From NCBI GenBank assembly GCA_009841115.1, contig VXML01000101.1, positions 1-49,279 on the forward strand: a stretch of DNA of 49,279 nucleotides, read 5' to 3'. Every line of letters begins with the position of its first letter. The first letter of the stretch is position 1. The translations under genes were made by a program, and so were the position numbers. The notes beneath the pieces were generated by a model. It ran no database searches. It was not told the origin of the DNA and saw only the letters and a program-made list of their open reading frames with translations. The DNA comes from Gemmatimonadota bacterium (GTDB taxonomy: Bacteria; Latescibacterota; UBA2968; UBA8231). This document shows, piece by piece, positions 1-8,783 of the stretch.

Positions 1-57
1 CCTTGCTCAATGCCTTGCTCAATGCCTTGCTCAATGCCTTGCTCAATGCCTTGCTTA
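1..57 (-). repeat. 12-bp tandem repeat inside the Rpn-like gene
   Basis: The 12-bp unit CCTTGCTCAATG is present four times in a row, followed by a diverged fifth copy, and the array is cut by the window edge. Read on the minus strand in the frame of the Rpn-like gene, each unit encodes Gly-Ile-Glu-Gln. The unit is a multiple of three, so copy number can change without breaking the frame. Repeats of this G-I-E-Q/G kind are typical of the C-terminal part of Rpn/DUF4351-type proteins. Confidence 0.9.
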
Positions 58-737
58 AGGGCCTTCTCCGTGAAATACTGCACTACCGACGATTCGTACA
101 TGGTCGCCTCCGAGATGATGGTCGCAATCGTTTCTATGTTATACGTCAAACCGCTCAAAATGGCAAGATGGACCAGATAATGGTCTTTGACGGTTTCATC
201 CATGGGCATCTGTTGCGCCCGGTTCACACATTGGCGCAGCCACGCCTCGGCCTCCACACCCGCCGGCGGCTGCATCAACGGCGCAAACGGCAGCAAGCCT
301 ATATCCCCCGCGTCGAGGATGCGTTGGCCCTCTAGTTCACTCAGTCGAATCACTTGGTATTGCACCAGTACGCGGAAGCCGTGTCGCTCTTGGAGATAGT
401 ACCCCGGATCACGCCGGCCGGCGTCGGGACGCAGATAGAGAACGGTGGAATAGATCGGCAGCCGGTGTTGCCCAATGGCACGGCCGATATAGCTGGCCAT
501 GCGCTGCGGCATAGGCGGATCGGTGCTATCCGTCGTCTGAAACTCGTGATGCACTAATGCCTCCTCGCCGTTGATTTGCACGCGGATGAGGCTGTCGGTG
601 CGGTGAGCTTCGACGGTGGGTTGTTCGGTGTCGATCACCTCAACCACCTCGACGTCGTCTTGTTGGAGGGCGAAACGGGCGAAATCGCGGGGATAGGCTT
701 GGATGAGGTGCTTGGCGATGGTGTCAAATTCGGCCAT
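1..737 (-). CDS. Rpn-family PD-(D/E)XK nuclease / putative transposase (3' end outside window)
   Basis: The reading frame is open from an ATG at 735-737 to the left edge (245 codons visible); the C-terminus is missing. It begins MAEFDTIAKHLIQ. Around residues 50-62 it has an acidic V-Q-I-N-G-E-E-A-L-V-H-H-E-F-Q segment, which matches the nuclease core of the Rpn (recombination-promoting nuclease) / DUF4351 families. An Y-Y-L-Q-E-R-H-G segment follows, and then a C-terminal run of G-I-E-Q repeats. Rpn proteins are thought to be RecA-independent recombination nucleases; many relatives are annotated as transposases without being mobile. It is divergent from the DUF499 gene, with 239 bp between the starts. 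The family call rests on the core pattern and the repeat tail, not on a search. Confidence 0.75.
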   Translation of the reverse strand, partial: MAEFDTIAKHLIQAYPRDFARFALQQDDVEVVEVIDTEQPTVEAHRTDSLIRVQINGEEALVHHEFQTTDSTDPPMPQRMASYIGRAIGQHRLPIYSTVLYLRPDAGRRDPGYYLQERHGFRVLVQYQVIRLSELEGQRILDAGDIGLLPFAPLMQPPAGVEAEAWLRQCVNRAQQMPMDETVKDHYLVHLAILSGLTYNIETIATIISEATMYESSVVQYFTEKALKQGIEQGIEQGIEQGIEQ

Positions 738-891
738 GCGCGATGTCTTGGGTTACGGGTGAGGTGGTATCCATAATGGGCAAGAATCGTGCCACGGCGG
801 CGGCTCAGAGGAGGGGAGGGGCCATGAGGCGTTAGAGTGTAGCGGAAAGGATACAGCAATGGGAGGTGAGGGATAAAAGCGGCGTCCCCTA

Positions 892-921
892 TTGCCAAGC
901 CTTGCAAACACTGACTATGCT
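892..921 (+). promoter_or_regulatory. candidate sigma70-type promoter of the DUF499/helicase module
   Basis: TTGCCA at 892-897 and TATGCT at 916-921 are separated by 18 bp and lie about 55 bp upstream of the DUF499 start. Each box matches the consensus at four of six positions or better. The promoter is plausible but unproven. The rest of the 738-976 gap shows no gene. Confidence 0.3.
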
Positions 922-976
922 TCACTTCTTCGTTTGTCGCATGGCGACCAAGAGCAATCTATAAGGAAGCAAAATC

Positions 977-3900
977 ATGGCCATTACCAATCAAGAACGC
1001 GTCGGCAAAGCCCTCGAACTCCTCAAGGACGGACTTGGCCCATTTGTCGAGCGCGAGCTCCAAGACAAAATCAAGGCCGGTGGCGTACACATGGACACCA
1101 TCCGGCGCTTTGTCGATGATCCACACCTAACCGACAAGCCCATAGATCAGTGGGATGTAGCCGCACTTCTCAAGCTCATGTGGGAAACGTGGAACGACGT
1201 ATTCCGCAATGTACTGGGCCAAGCCGAGCGCAGCCTCGTCAGCGAAATCCGTGGCCACCGCAATAAATGGGCACACCAAAACAGCTTCTCCAGCGACGAC
1301 GCTGACCGCACCCTCGACTCTATCGCCCGCCTGCTGACAGCCGTCTCCGCACCGCAAGCAGACGAAGTCAATCGCATGAAGATGGAACTGCGTCGTCTGG
1401 TCTTTGAAGAGCAGGCGCGCAGCGAGCGCCGTCGCGGCGCGGGCACCACCGTCGAAAGCCAAGTCACCGGCAGCCTGAAACCCTGGCGCGAAGTCGTAAA
1501 CCCACATCAGGACGTGGCCAGCGGCGGCTACCAACAAGCCGAATTCGCCGCGGACTTGTGGCAGGTCCATCTGGGCGAAGGCACGGACGAGTATCGCAAT
1601 CCAAGAGAATTCTTTCGCCGCACCTATCTGACGGAAAGCCTGAAGAGCCTGCTGAGCGGAGCGATGCAGCGGCTGAGTGGTCAGGGCGGCGATCCGGTGG
1701 TGGAGCTACAGACCAACTTCGGCGGCGGCAAGACCCACTCCATGCTAGCTCTATACCATCTATTCTCTGGAATGCCAACCGGCGAGTTGCTAGGCGTTGA
1801 CGACCTAATAGCGTCAGCCGAAATCTCCGCCCGGCCCGACCACGTCAAACGGGTCGTGCTGGTCGGCAACAAAATCTCGCCCGGCAACCCATCGGCAAAA
1901 GATGACGGCACTGTAGTCAAGACGCTGTGGGGTGAATTGGCTTGGCAACTCGGCGGGCGAGCGGCATTCGACAAAGTTCGACAAGACGACGAGCGCGCCA
2001 CCAACCCGGGCGACACCCTCCGCGAACTGATGAACGAATATGGACCATGCCTCATTCTGATCGACGAATGGGTCGCCTACGCTCGCCAGTTGCACGACGA
2101 CTCAGACCTGCCAGCCGGCAGTTTTGAAACCCACTTCAGCTTCGCCCAGACTCTGACTGAATCCGCGCGCGCAGCGAATTGTTGCCTGCTGGTGATCAGC
2201 TTGCCATCCTCGGATACGACGACTTCACCCCATGCCCAAGGTGAAGACGAGGAAGTCGGTGGTCTCCGTGGCCGGGCGGCGCTGGCACGGCTCAAGAACG
2301 TCATTGGCCGCGTCGAATCCTCTTGGACGCCAGCGAGTACCGAAGAAGGCTTTGAGATCGTGCGCCGCCGTCTTTTTGAACCCTTGAACGAGCGCGAGCA
2401 ATTCACCGCCCGCGACAATGTCTCACGCGCCTTCGCCGACTTCTACCGCGCCCAGCAGCAGGAGTTTCCCGCCGAATGCCGGGACGCCGACTACGAGCGC
2501 CGCCTGCGCGCCGCCTATCCGATCCATCCCGAGGTCTTCGACCGGCTCTACACAGACTGGTCCGCGCTGGTGAAATTTCAGCGCACGCGCGGCGTCCTGC
2601 GTCTGATGGCCGCAGTCATCCACAGCCTGTGGGAACGCGGCGACCGCAACCCGCTAATTATGCCGGCGCACATCCCCATTGACGACCTGCACGTCCGCAA
2701 TGAGTTGACTCGCTACCTGCCCGACAATTGGACGCCAATCATCGAGGCGGATGTGGATGGCCCAAATGCGCTGCCGCAGCACATTGACGGCGAGGTGGCG
2801 AACCTAGGTAAGTTTTCGGCGACCCGCCGGGTGGCGCGCACCGTGTACCTCGGCTCCGCGCCGACGACCTCGGTGGCCAATCGCGGCATTGAGGACCGCC
2901 GGATCAAGCTCGGCTCCGCAATGCCGGGTGAAACACCCGCGATCTTTGGCGATGCCCTGCGTCGTCTGAGCACACAGGCGACCTTCCTCTATCAGGATGG
3001 CCCGCGCTACTGGTACTCGACGCAGCCGACCGTCACCAAGCTGGCAGAAGACCGGGCCGATCAATTCAGACGCGATCCCGCGCCAGTAGTGGCCGAGATC
3101 GAGAAGCGGTTGCGCGCCGATTTACGCAGCACGGGCGACTTCCAACGCATCCATACGGTGCCGCAATCCGGCGCAGACATTCCCGACGACATGGACGCTC
3201 GTCTGGTGGTGCTGGGGACTGACCACCCGCACAGCAGCGGGTCGGATAGCAAGGCACAGGCCGCAGCTACCGCCATACTCGAAAATCGCGGCAACACCCC
3301 GCGCCTCTTCCGCAATACGCTGGTCTTTCTCGCCGTGGACCAGACCCGCCTACAGGACTTGGATGAAGCGGTTCGTCGCTACTTGGCATGGTCGTCCATC
3401 CTCCAAGACAAAGAGACCCTAAACCTCGACCCGCATCAGGTGAGACAGGCCGAAGCGCAGTTGAAGTCGGAGGATGGTGCTGTGGTGGGACGGCTGCCGG
3501 AGGCCTACCAGTGGCTCCTCGTGCCAGTGCAGTCCACGCCCGAGGCAGCGGTCGAGTGGCAGGCTTTGCGGCTAGCTGGGCAGGACTCGCTCGCCGTGCG
3601 CGCCAGCAAGAAACTGCGGTCAGAAGAGCTGTTGGTACCGATGCTCGCGGGTACGCGCCTGCGCATGGAACTCGACCGGGTGCCCTTGTGGCGCGGCGAC
3701 CACGTGGAAATCCGCCAGTTAGCAGACCACTTTGCCCGCTACCTCTATCTTCCCCGCCTCGCTGGCCCAGAGGTTCTAATTGCGGCCATTCAAGATGGGT
3801 TGGGACTCCTCCTCTGGACAGACGAATCGTTCGCCTATGCCGATGCCTTCGATGAGGCCACAGGCCGTTATCGCGGACTCCGCTGTGGCCGTGAGGTCTC

Positions 3901-4315
3901 CTTGCTTAGCCCTGAAAGCGATGGGCTGTTGGTCAAGCCTGAAGTCGCAATAGCACAGCAAGAGGCCGAGCCAGCGGCACCAGCAACCGGGGTGGGCGTC
4001 GGCGTCGCTGAGCCGAGCGCCAGCGCGTCGGTCAGTACCGGCACCAGCCCAGAGCCAACACTTGCTCCACCTGAGCCAAAAGCGCGGCGCTTTCACGGGG
4101 CCGTGACCCTCGATGCCACCCGCGTCGGCCGCGATGCGAGCCAGATCGCCGATGAAGTCATTGCTCATCTCGCCGGCTTGGTAGGCGCAAAAGTGACCGT
4201 GACCCTAGAAATAGAAGCCGAAATCCCCTCGGGTGCGCCCGATCACGTCGTGCGCACTGTCACCGAGAACAGCCGGACGCTCAAATTCTCCAGTCAGGGT
4301 TTTGAACGGGAATAG
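977..4315 (+). CDS. Swt1-type HEPN + DUF499 ATPase, defence-associated
   Basis: 1112-residue protein. The N-terminal ~150 residues look like a Swt1-family HEPN domain, with the HEPN nuclease signature R-x4-H at R95-H100 (RNKWAH). An AAA-like ATPase (DUF499) follows: Walker A F-G-G-G-K-T-H-S at about 248-255 (K252) and Walker B C-L-I-L-I-D-E-W at about 358-365. The tail (about 985-1040) is a low-complexity Ala/Pro/Ser/Glu linker before a short conserved C-terminal domain. The ATG at 977 has AAGGAA eight bases upstream. The stop is 7 bp before the GTG start of the helicase, so the two are almost certainly co-transcribed. DUF499 ATPases are known from defence islands together with SNF2-type helicases and DUF1156 DNA methylases. 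The HEPN motif suggests an RNase or toxin-like effector activity; that is inference. Confidence 0.85.
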   Translation: MAITNQERVGKALELLKDGLGPFVERELQDKIKAGGVHMDTIRRFVDDPHLTDKPIDQWDVAALLKLMWETWNDVFRNVLGQAERSLVSEIRGHRNKWAHQNSFSSDDADRTLDSIARLLTAVSAPQADEVNRMKMELRRLVFEEQARSERRRGAGTTVESQVTGSLKPWREVVNPHQDVASGGYQQAEFAADLWQVHLGEGTDEYRNPREFFRRTYLTESLKSLLSGAMQRLSGQGGDPVVELQTNFGGGKTHSMLALYHLFSGMPTGELLGVDDLIASAEISARPDHVKRVVLVGNKISPGNPSAKDDGTVVKTLWGELAWQLGGRAAFDKVRQDDERATNPGDTLRELMNEYGPCLILIDEWVAYARQLHDDSDLPAGSFETHFSFAQTLTESARAANCCLLVISLPSSDTTTSPHAQGEDEEVGGLRGRAALARLKNVIGRVESSWTPASTEEGFEIVRRRLFEPLNEREQFTARDNVSRAFADFYRAQQQEFPAECRDADYERRLRAAYPIHPEVFDRLYTDWSALVKFQRTRGVLRLMAAVIHSLWERGDRNPLIMPAHIPIDDLHVRNELTRYLPDNWTPIIEADVDGPNALPQHIDGEVANLGKFSATRRVARTVYLGSAPTTSVANRGIEDRRIKLGSAMPGETPAIFGDALRRLSTQATFLYQDGPRYWYSTQPTVTKLAEDRADQFRRDPAPVVAEIEKRLRADLRSTGDFQRIHTVPQSGADIPDDMDARLVVLGTDHPHSSGSDSKAQAAATAILENRGNTPRLFRNTLVFLAVDQTRLQDLDEAVRRYLAWSSILQDKETLNLDPHQVRQAEAQLKSEDGAVVGRLPEAYQWLLVPVQSTPEAAVEWQALRLAGQDSLAVRASKKLRSEELLVPMLAGTRLRMELDRVPLWRGDHVEIRQLADHFARYLYLPRLAGPEVLIAAIQDGLGLLLWTDESFAYADAFDEATGRYRGLRCGREVSLLSPESDGLLVKPEVAIAQQEAEPAAPATGVGVGVAEPSASASVSTGTSPEPTLAPPEPKARRFHGAVTLDATRVGRDASQIADEVIAHLAGLVGAKVTVTLEIEAEIPSGAPDHVVRTVTENSRTLKFSSQGFERE

Positions 4316-4322
4316 GTCGGGA

Positions 4323-7300
4323 GTGACGCTCGAAGACCTCCAGCCTAACGCCGCGGTGAGCGGCATTCTCACCGATGGCCTCGTAGTGGTCGTCAGCGTG
4401 CAGTGGTTTGGCTCCGAGGCCCTGGAACTGACCTACAAGACGCCGGACGGCAAGGTGGCCAATGAGCTGCTCTACCGCACCGACGAGACGCGGCTCGAAG
4501 TAGTGGAACAGGGGCAGCCGTGGAGCTTTGACGGCGACGGTGCCCTATTCCGGCTGGTGTCTGAGGCCCTGCGCATCCGCCTCGCGCATCTGTTCGATCC
4601 CGTACTGGCCGTCCACACCTCAGTCGTCGAGCCGCTGCCCCATCAGATCACTGCGGTGTACGAATCCATGCTACCGCGCCAGCCGCTGCGCTTCCTCCTC
4701 GCCGACGATCCGGGTGCCGGTAAGACCATCATGGCGGGCCTACTTATCAGGGAGCTGATCGCCCGCGGCGATCTTGAACGGTGTCTCATCGTCTGCCCCG
4801 GCAGCCTCGCCGAGCAATGGCAGGACGAACTCTACCAGCGCTTCCAATTGCCCTTTGATATTATGACCAACGACAAGCTCGAAGCCGCCCGTACCGGCAA
4901 CTGGTTTTTGGAGGCCAACCTCGTCATCGCGCGCCTCGACAAGCTAGCGCGCGACGAACAGGTCCAGCAGAAGCTCCAAGCGCCGGACGCTGGCTGGGAT
5001 CTGGTAGTATGCGACGAGGCGCACAAGATGTCGGCCAGTTTTTTCGGAGGCGAGATTCGCTACACCAAGCGCTATCGGCTGGGGCAACTATTGTCGGGAC
5101 TGACGCGCCACTTCCTGCTGATGACGGCGACGCCGCACAACGGCAAGGAAGAGGACTTCCAACTCTTCATGGCGTTGCTCGACAGCGACCGCTTTGAAGG
5201 CCGCTTTCGCGATGGCGTCCACTTGGCCGATGTCTCGGACCTGATGCGGCGCATGGTCAAGGAGCGGTTGCTCAAGTTCGATGGCAAGCCGCTGTTCCCC
5301 GAGCGCATCGCCTACACAGTGCCGTACCAGCTCTCAGAGACGGAAGCCCAGCTTTACGAAGCGGTCACCGACTATGTGCGGGAGGAGTTCAATCGGGCAG
5401 ACGCACTCGCCAACGCCAAGCGAGCCGGCACGGTCGGCTTCGCCCTGACGATCCTCCAGCGGCGGCTTGCTTCGTCTCCCGAGGCGATCTACCAGTCGCT
5501 ACGCCGACGGCGCGAGCGTTTGGAGGGCCGCCTATGCGAGTTGGAGGAATCCCGGCGTCCCGGCTCGACCACAACCCCGGAGCTCGATGCCGAAGACATC
5601 GAAGATCTCGACGACGCACCAGAGGCCGAAGTCGAAGCCACCGAAACGCGCATCCTCGACCAAGCGACTGCCGCCCGCTCCATCGCCGAACTGAAGGCGG
5701 AGATCGACACCCTGAAGATGCTGGAAAATCGCGCGCTTGAGGTCCGTCGTCGCAGTGAAGATGCGAAGTGGCGAGAGCTTGCAAGCCTGCTCAGTGAGGT
5801 TTTTACAGCGTCTGGGATAGCAGGCAATATCGGAGAGCCGACAACTCCCTACGGCAGTGGCGAGATCCCACGCCCAGTGCCTTCTCCTACACAGAAGCTG
5901 GTGCTCTTCACGGAGCACCGCGACACTCTCCACTACCTACAAGACCGCATCACCACGTTGCTCGGACGTGCGGAGTCGGTAGTCGTCATTCACGGGGGCA
6001 TGGGTCGCGAGGATCGCCACCAAGCGCAGGAAGCCTTCCGCCACGACCCAGCGGTACAGGTGCTGTTGGCCACCGATGCTGCTGGCGAAGGAATCAACCT
6101 CCAGCGGGCACACCTGATGGTCAACTACGATCTTCCTTGGAACCCAAACCGCCTAGAGCAACGCTTTGGCCGCATTCACCGAATCGGCCAGACGGAAGTG
6201 TGCCACCTGTGGAATCTAGTCGCAGATGAAACCCGCGAGGGCGACGTGTACCAGCGACTGCTGACCAAACTAGAACAGGCGCGGCAGGCCCTAGGTGGTC
6301 AGGTATTTGATGTGCTTGGCAAGCTCGAATTCGAGGGGCGGCCGTTGCGCGACCTCTTGCTAGAAGCCATCCGCTATGGGGAGCAACCAGAAGTGCGCGC
6401 ACGCCTCGATACTGAGGTCGATCAAGCGCTCGACCACAGCGCGCTGCAAGATCTGCTAGAGGAGCGACAACTCGTCCATGATGCGATGGACGCCAGCCGC
6501 GTCCAGAAGGTCCGCGAAGAGATGGAGCGGGCCGAGGCCCGCCGCCTACAGCCGCATTACATTGAAGCGTTTTTTCTAGAGGCGTTCCAGCGAATCGGTG
6601 GATCGGCCCGGCAACGCGAGCCACGCCGCTACGAGGTTACGCGCGTCTCCGCGCCAATCCGCAACCAAAGTGGGCCGGTTCTCCCCCCTCGCTACGAACG
6701 GATTGCCTTCGACAAGTCCCTAGTCGCGCTGCCGGGCCAACCAGCGGCGGCGTTCGTCTGTCCTGGACACCCTTTGCTGGACGCCGTCCTCGACCTGACG
6801 CTGGAACAGAACCGCGATATGCTCAAGCGTGGAGCAGTACTCATTGACGAGCGCGATCCAGAACAGACGCCGCGAGTGCTTTTCTATCTCGAACACGCCA
6901 TTCAAGACGCAGGCCGGACGCGGGCGGGCAACCGCCGAATTGCCTCCAAGCAGATGCTCTACGTCGAAATCGACGCCGCTGGCAACGCCCGCCACCTCCA
7001 CTACGCCCCTTACTTGGACTATCGGCCACTGGCCCAAGACGAACCTAGTGTTGAGGCTATCTTGGAGCGGCCAGAATGCGCGTGGATCAACCGAGAAATG
7101 GAGCAGAAGGCGCAAGCCTATGCCGTGGCTCACGTCGTCCCCGAGCATCTAGCCCAAGTCCGCGATCCTAAGCTGGCGTTGATCGCCAAGACCGAGGCCG
7201 CGGTCAAGGACCGTCTGACCAAGGAAATCTCCTACTGGGACCACCGCGCCGAACAACTCAAGCTACAGGAGAAGGCTGGTGCCAGCGGTGCTCGACTCAA

Positions 7301-7853
7301 CTCGGACGAAGCGCGCAAACGGGCCGATACGTTGCAGGCCCGGCTGCACAAGAGACTACAGGAATTGCAACTCGAAGCACAGCTTTCACCGCTACCGCCG
7401 GTGGTGCTCGGCGGTTTGCTAGTGGTTCCGAAAGGACTAGTGGACGCTATGGCGGGGCGGCGCTCGCCTGTGGACACGCAGAAAGTAGCTGCTCGGGCGC
7501 GGGCTATTGTCATGGAAGTAGAACGCAGCCTCGGCTATGAGCCGACGGATCGGGAGTTTGACAAACTTGGCTACGATATCGAGTCGCGGGTACCCAACAC
7601 GGGGCGGCTGCGCTTTATCGAGGTCAAGGGCCGCGTAAGTGGGGCGGCGACCATCACGGTGACCAAAAACGAAATTCTCTACAGCCTTAATAAACCCGAC
7701 GATTTCATCCTCGCCCTAGTAGAGTTTTTGGACGACGGCAGGCACTGCGTTAGCTATCTGCGCGAACCTTTCCAGCGCGAACCCGACTTTGGCGTCACCA
7801 GCGTCAACTACGACTTCGCCAAGCTGCTGGAACGGGCCGAGGCCCCAGCCTAG
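4323..7853 (+). CDS. SNF2-type DEAD/DEAH helicase with C-terminal DUF3883 (PD-(D/E)XK-like) domain
   Basis: 1176 residues from the GTG at 4323, which follows the upstream stop by 7 bp. An ATG at 4233 is in frame, but it lies inside the upstream gene and would add 30 unconserved residues, so I prefer the GTG. Superfamily 2 motifs are clear: D-D-P-G-A-G-K-T (128-135), D-E-A-H (231-234), T-A-T (268-270), and a C-terminal core with A-A-G-E-G-I-N-L-Q and R-x-G-R-I-x-R-I-G-Q. A coiled, charged insertion separates the two helicase lobes. The last ~120 residues match DUF3883/NOV: D1085 followed by E1100-V-K1102 gives the D...ExK arrangement of PD-(D/E)XK nucleases. Likely role: ATP-driven DNA translocation and cleavage in phage defence together with the DUF499 protein. 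The nuclease activity is inferred from motif spacing. Confidence 0.88.
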   Translation: MTLEDLQPNAAVSGILTDGLVVVVSVQWFGSEALELTYKTPDGKVANELLYRTDETRLEVVEQGQPWSFDGDGALFRLVSEALRIRLAHLFDPVLAVHTSVVEPLPHQITAVYESMLPRQPLRFLLADDPGAGKTIMAGLLIRELIARGDLERCLIVCPGSLAEQWQDELYQRFQLPFDIMTNDKLEAARTGNWFLEANLVIARLDKLARDEQVQQKLQAPDAGWDLVVCDEAHKMSASFFGGEIRYTKRYRLGQLLSGLTRHFLLMTATPHNGKEEDFQLFMALLDSDRFEGRFRDGVHLADVSDLMRRMVKERLLKFDGKPLFPERIAYTVPYQLSETEAQLYEAVTDYVREEFNRADALANAKRAGTVGFALTILQRRLASSPEAIYQSLRRRRERLEGRLCELEESRRPGSTTTPELDAEDIEDLDDAPEAEVEATETRILDQATAARSIAELKAEIDTLKMLENRALEVRRRSEDAKWRELASLLSEVFTASGIAGNIGEPTTPYGSGEIPRPVPSPTQKLVLFTEHRDTLHYLQDRITTLLGRAESVVVIHGGMGREDRHQAQEAFRHDPAVQVLLATDAAGEGINLQRAHLMVNYDLPWNPNRLEQRFGRIHRIGQTEVCHLWNLVADETREGDVYQRLLTKLEQARQALGGQVFDVLGKLEFEGRPLRDLLLEAIRYGEQPEVRARLDTEVDQALDHSALQDLLEERQLVHDAMDASRVQKVREEMERAEARRLQPHYIEAFFLEAFQRIGGSARQREPRRYEVTRVSAPIRNQSGPVLPPRYERIAFDKSLVALPGQPAAAFVCPGHPLLDAVLDLTLEQNRDMLKRGAVLIDERDPEQTPRVLFYLEHAIQDAGRTRAGNRRIASKQMLYVEIDAAGNARHLHYAPYLDYRPLAQDEPSVEAILERPECAWINREMEQKAQAYAVAHVVPEHLAQVRDPKLALIAKTEAAVKDRLTKEISYWDHRAEQLKLQEKAGASGARLNSDEARKRADTLQARLHKRLQELQLEAQLSPLPPVVLGGLLVVPKGLVDAMAGRRSPVDTQKVAARARAIVMEVERSLGYEPTDREFDKLGYDIESRVPNTGRLRFIEVKGRVSGAATITVTKNEILYSLNKPDDFILALVEFLDDGRHCVSYLREPFQREPDFGVTSVNYDFAKLLERAEAPA

Positions 7854-7875
7854 CTCTGATTTGCGAGCTAGGTCG

Positions 7876-7912
7876 GGGACTTTTGGGCACTATTGTTATA
7901 AGTCCCTTTTTT
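7876..7912 (+). terminator. Rho-independent terminator after the helicase
   Basis: GGGACTT at 7876-7882 pairs with AAGTCCC at 7900-7906, followed by six T residues (7907-7912). It lies 23 bp after the helicase stop. The minus-strand side has no T-run after the stem, so it should act only on plus-strand transcripts. Confidence 0.65.
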
Positions 7913-7930
7913 CAGCGCTCCATCCGCTGC

Positions 7931-8740
7931 TCACGGCACGGCTAGGTCGTGGTCTTCGAGATCGGTGACAAAGCCGTGTCCCGACGAATGGGTTATCATG
8001 AATGGAATGGCGGAAGTCTGCGCCACCGTCTGAGGCGTAACACTACAGGCCCAAAATAGTGCTACATCGCCGGCGGGAATGCCGTTGGAGGGCGCGGGGC
8101 CAATGGTTTGCGAAAGGTCCGTGATGCCTATGGCTGCTGGATCGCCAATGTGTATCGGGGCCCCGTGCGTGGCTTGGAATCGCGAAGTCACCTGCACGGC
8201 GCGCGCCACCTTTGCCGCCGGCAAGGTTTGCATGGTCACTACCATTGGCCCGGCAAAACGCCCCGCTGGTTTGCACATGATATTGGTTTTATACAACACG
8301 ACGCCAACCGAACTGACGCACCCGGCATCGGCTAGAGCTTGCAAAAAAGTCAGGCTCGACCCTAAAAAAAAAGCGACGAAATCATCCTGCCACAACGGCG
8401 CAATATCGGTCACTTCTTCCACCAACTCTCCGTCGCGCCAGACCGAGTATAGCCCGACCTCATGGCGAATATCCGCATCCGGTGCCAGTGTTTTCGGCGT
8501 TGGACAACCCGGGTCTGTCACTTCGAGCAGCGGACACGGCTGCGGGTTGCGCTGGCAGAAGACGAGAAAATCATAAGCCTCGGCTTTGCGGAGAATGACT
8601 AGGCCGGTCTGCACATGACGCCCCGCTCTACCAACGGTTGTACCGCGCCACTCGCCGGTACTAATCTGGCGACGAATTGTTTTGGCATCGGGCATTGTTG
8701 AACCTGGTGATCGGGTGGCAGCACTAGTACCTATGGGCAT
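7931..8740 (-). CDS. DUF1445 / UPF0317 putative hydro-lyase
   Basis: 269 residues from the ATG at 8738-8740, which has AGGAAG seven bases upstream. A more distal in-frame start would add 65 residues copied out of the neighbouring gene's coding strand, so it is rejected. The length matches the family (about 260-270). Family signatures are dense: G-E-W-R-G-T-T near the N-terminus, L-V-F-C-Q-R-N-P-Q-P-C-P-L-L-E-V-T, A-P-D-A-D-I-R, H-G-A-P-I-H-I-G-D-P-A-A-I-G, F-W-A-C-S-V-T-P-Q and M-I-T-H-S-S-G-H. The family is annotated as putative hydro-lyase, and the same domain occurs in animal D-glutamate cyclase. It is the last gene of the minus-strand surface operon, 43 bp behind a secreted FlgD-Ig protein, which is an unexpected place for a small soluble enzyme. 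The family is secure; the substrate is unknown. Confidence 0.9.
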   Translation of the reverse strand: MPIGTSAATRSPGSTMPDAKTIRRQISTGEWRGTTVGRAGRHVQTGLVILRKAEAYDFLVFCQRNPQPCPLLEVTDPGCPTPKTLAPDADIRHEVGLYSVWRDGELVEEVTDIAPLWQDDFVAFFLGSSLTFLQALADAGCVSSVGVVLYKTNIMCKPAGRFAGPMVVTMQTLPAAKVARAVQVTSRFQATHGAPIHIGDPAAIGITDLSQTIGPAPSNGIPAGDVALFWACSVTPQTVAQTSAIPFMITHSSGHGFVTDLEDHDLAVP

Positions 8741-8783
8741 AAGTAACTTCCTAGTTTGCGGGGAAGGATTTCTGTCAGAGGCG

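Noticed and set aside
1..57. Short regular repeats as a CRISPR array
   Set aside because: Units are 12 bp, contiguous and without spacers, and they continue the frame of the Rpn-like protein.
977..7853. A BREX or DISARM system
   Set aside because: No PglZ, PglX, BrxC, DrmA or DrmB homologue is present; only the ATPase and the helicase are seen.
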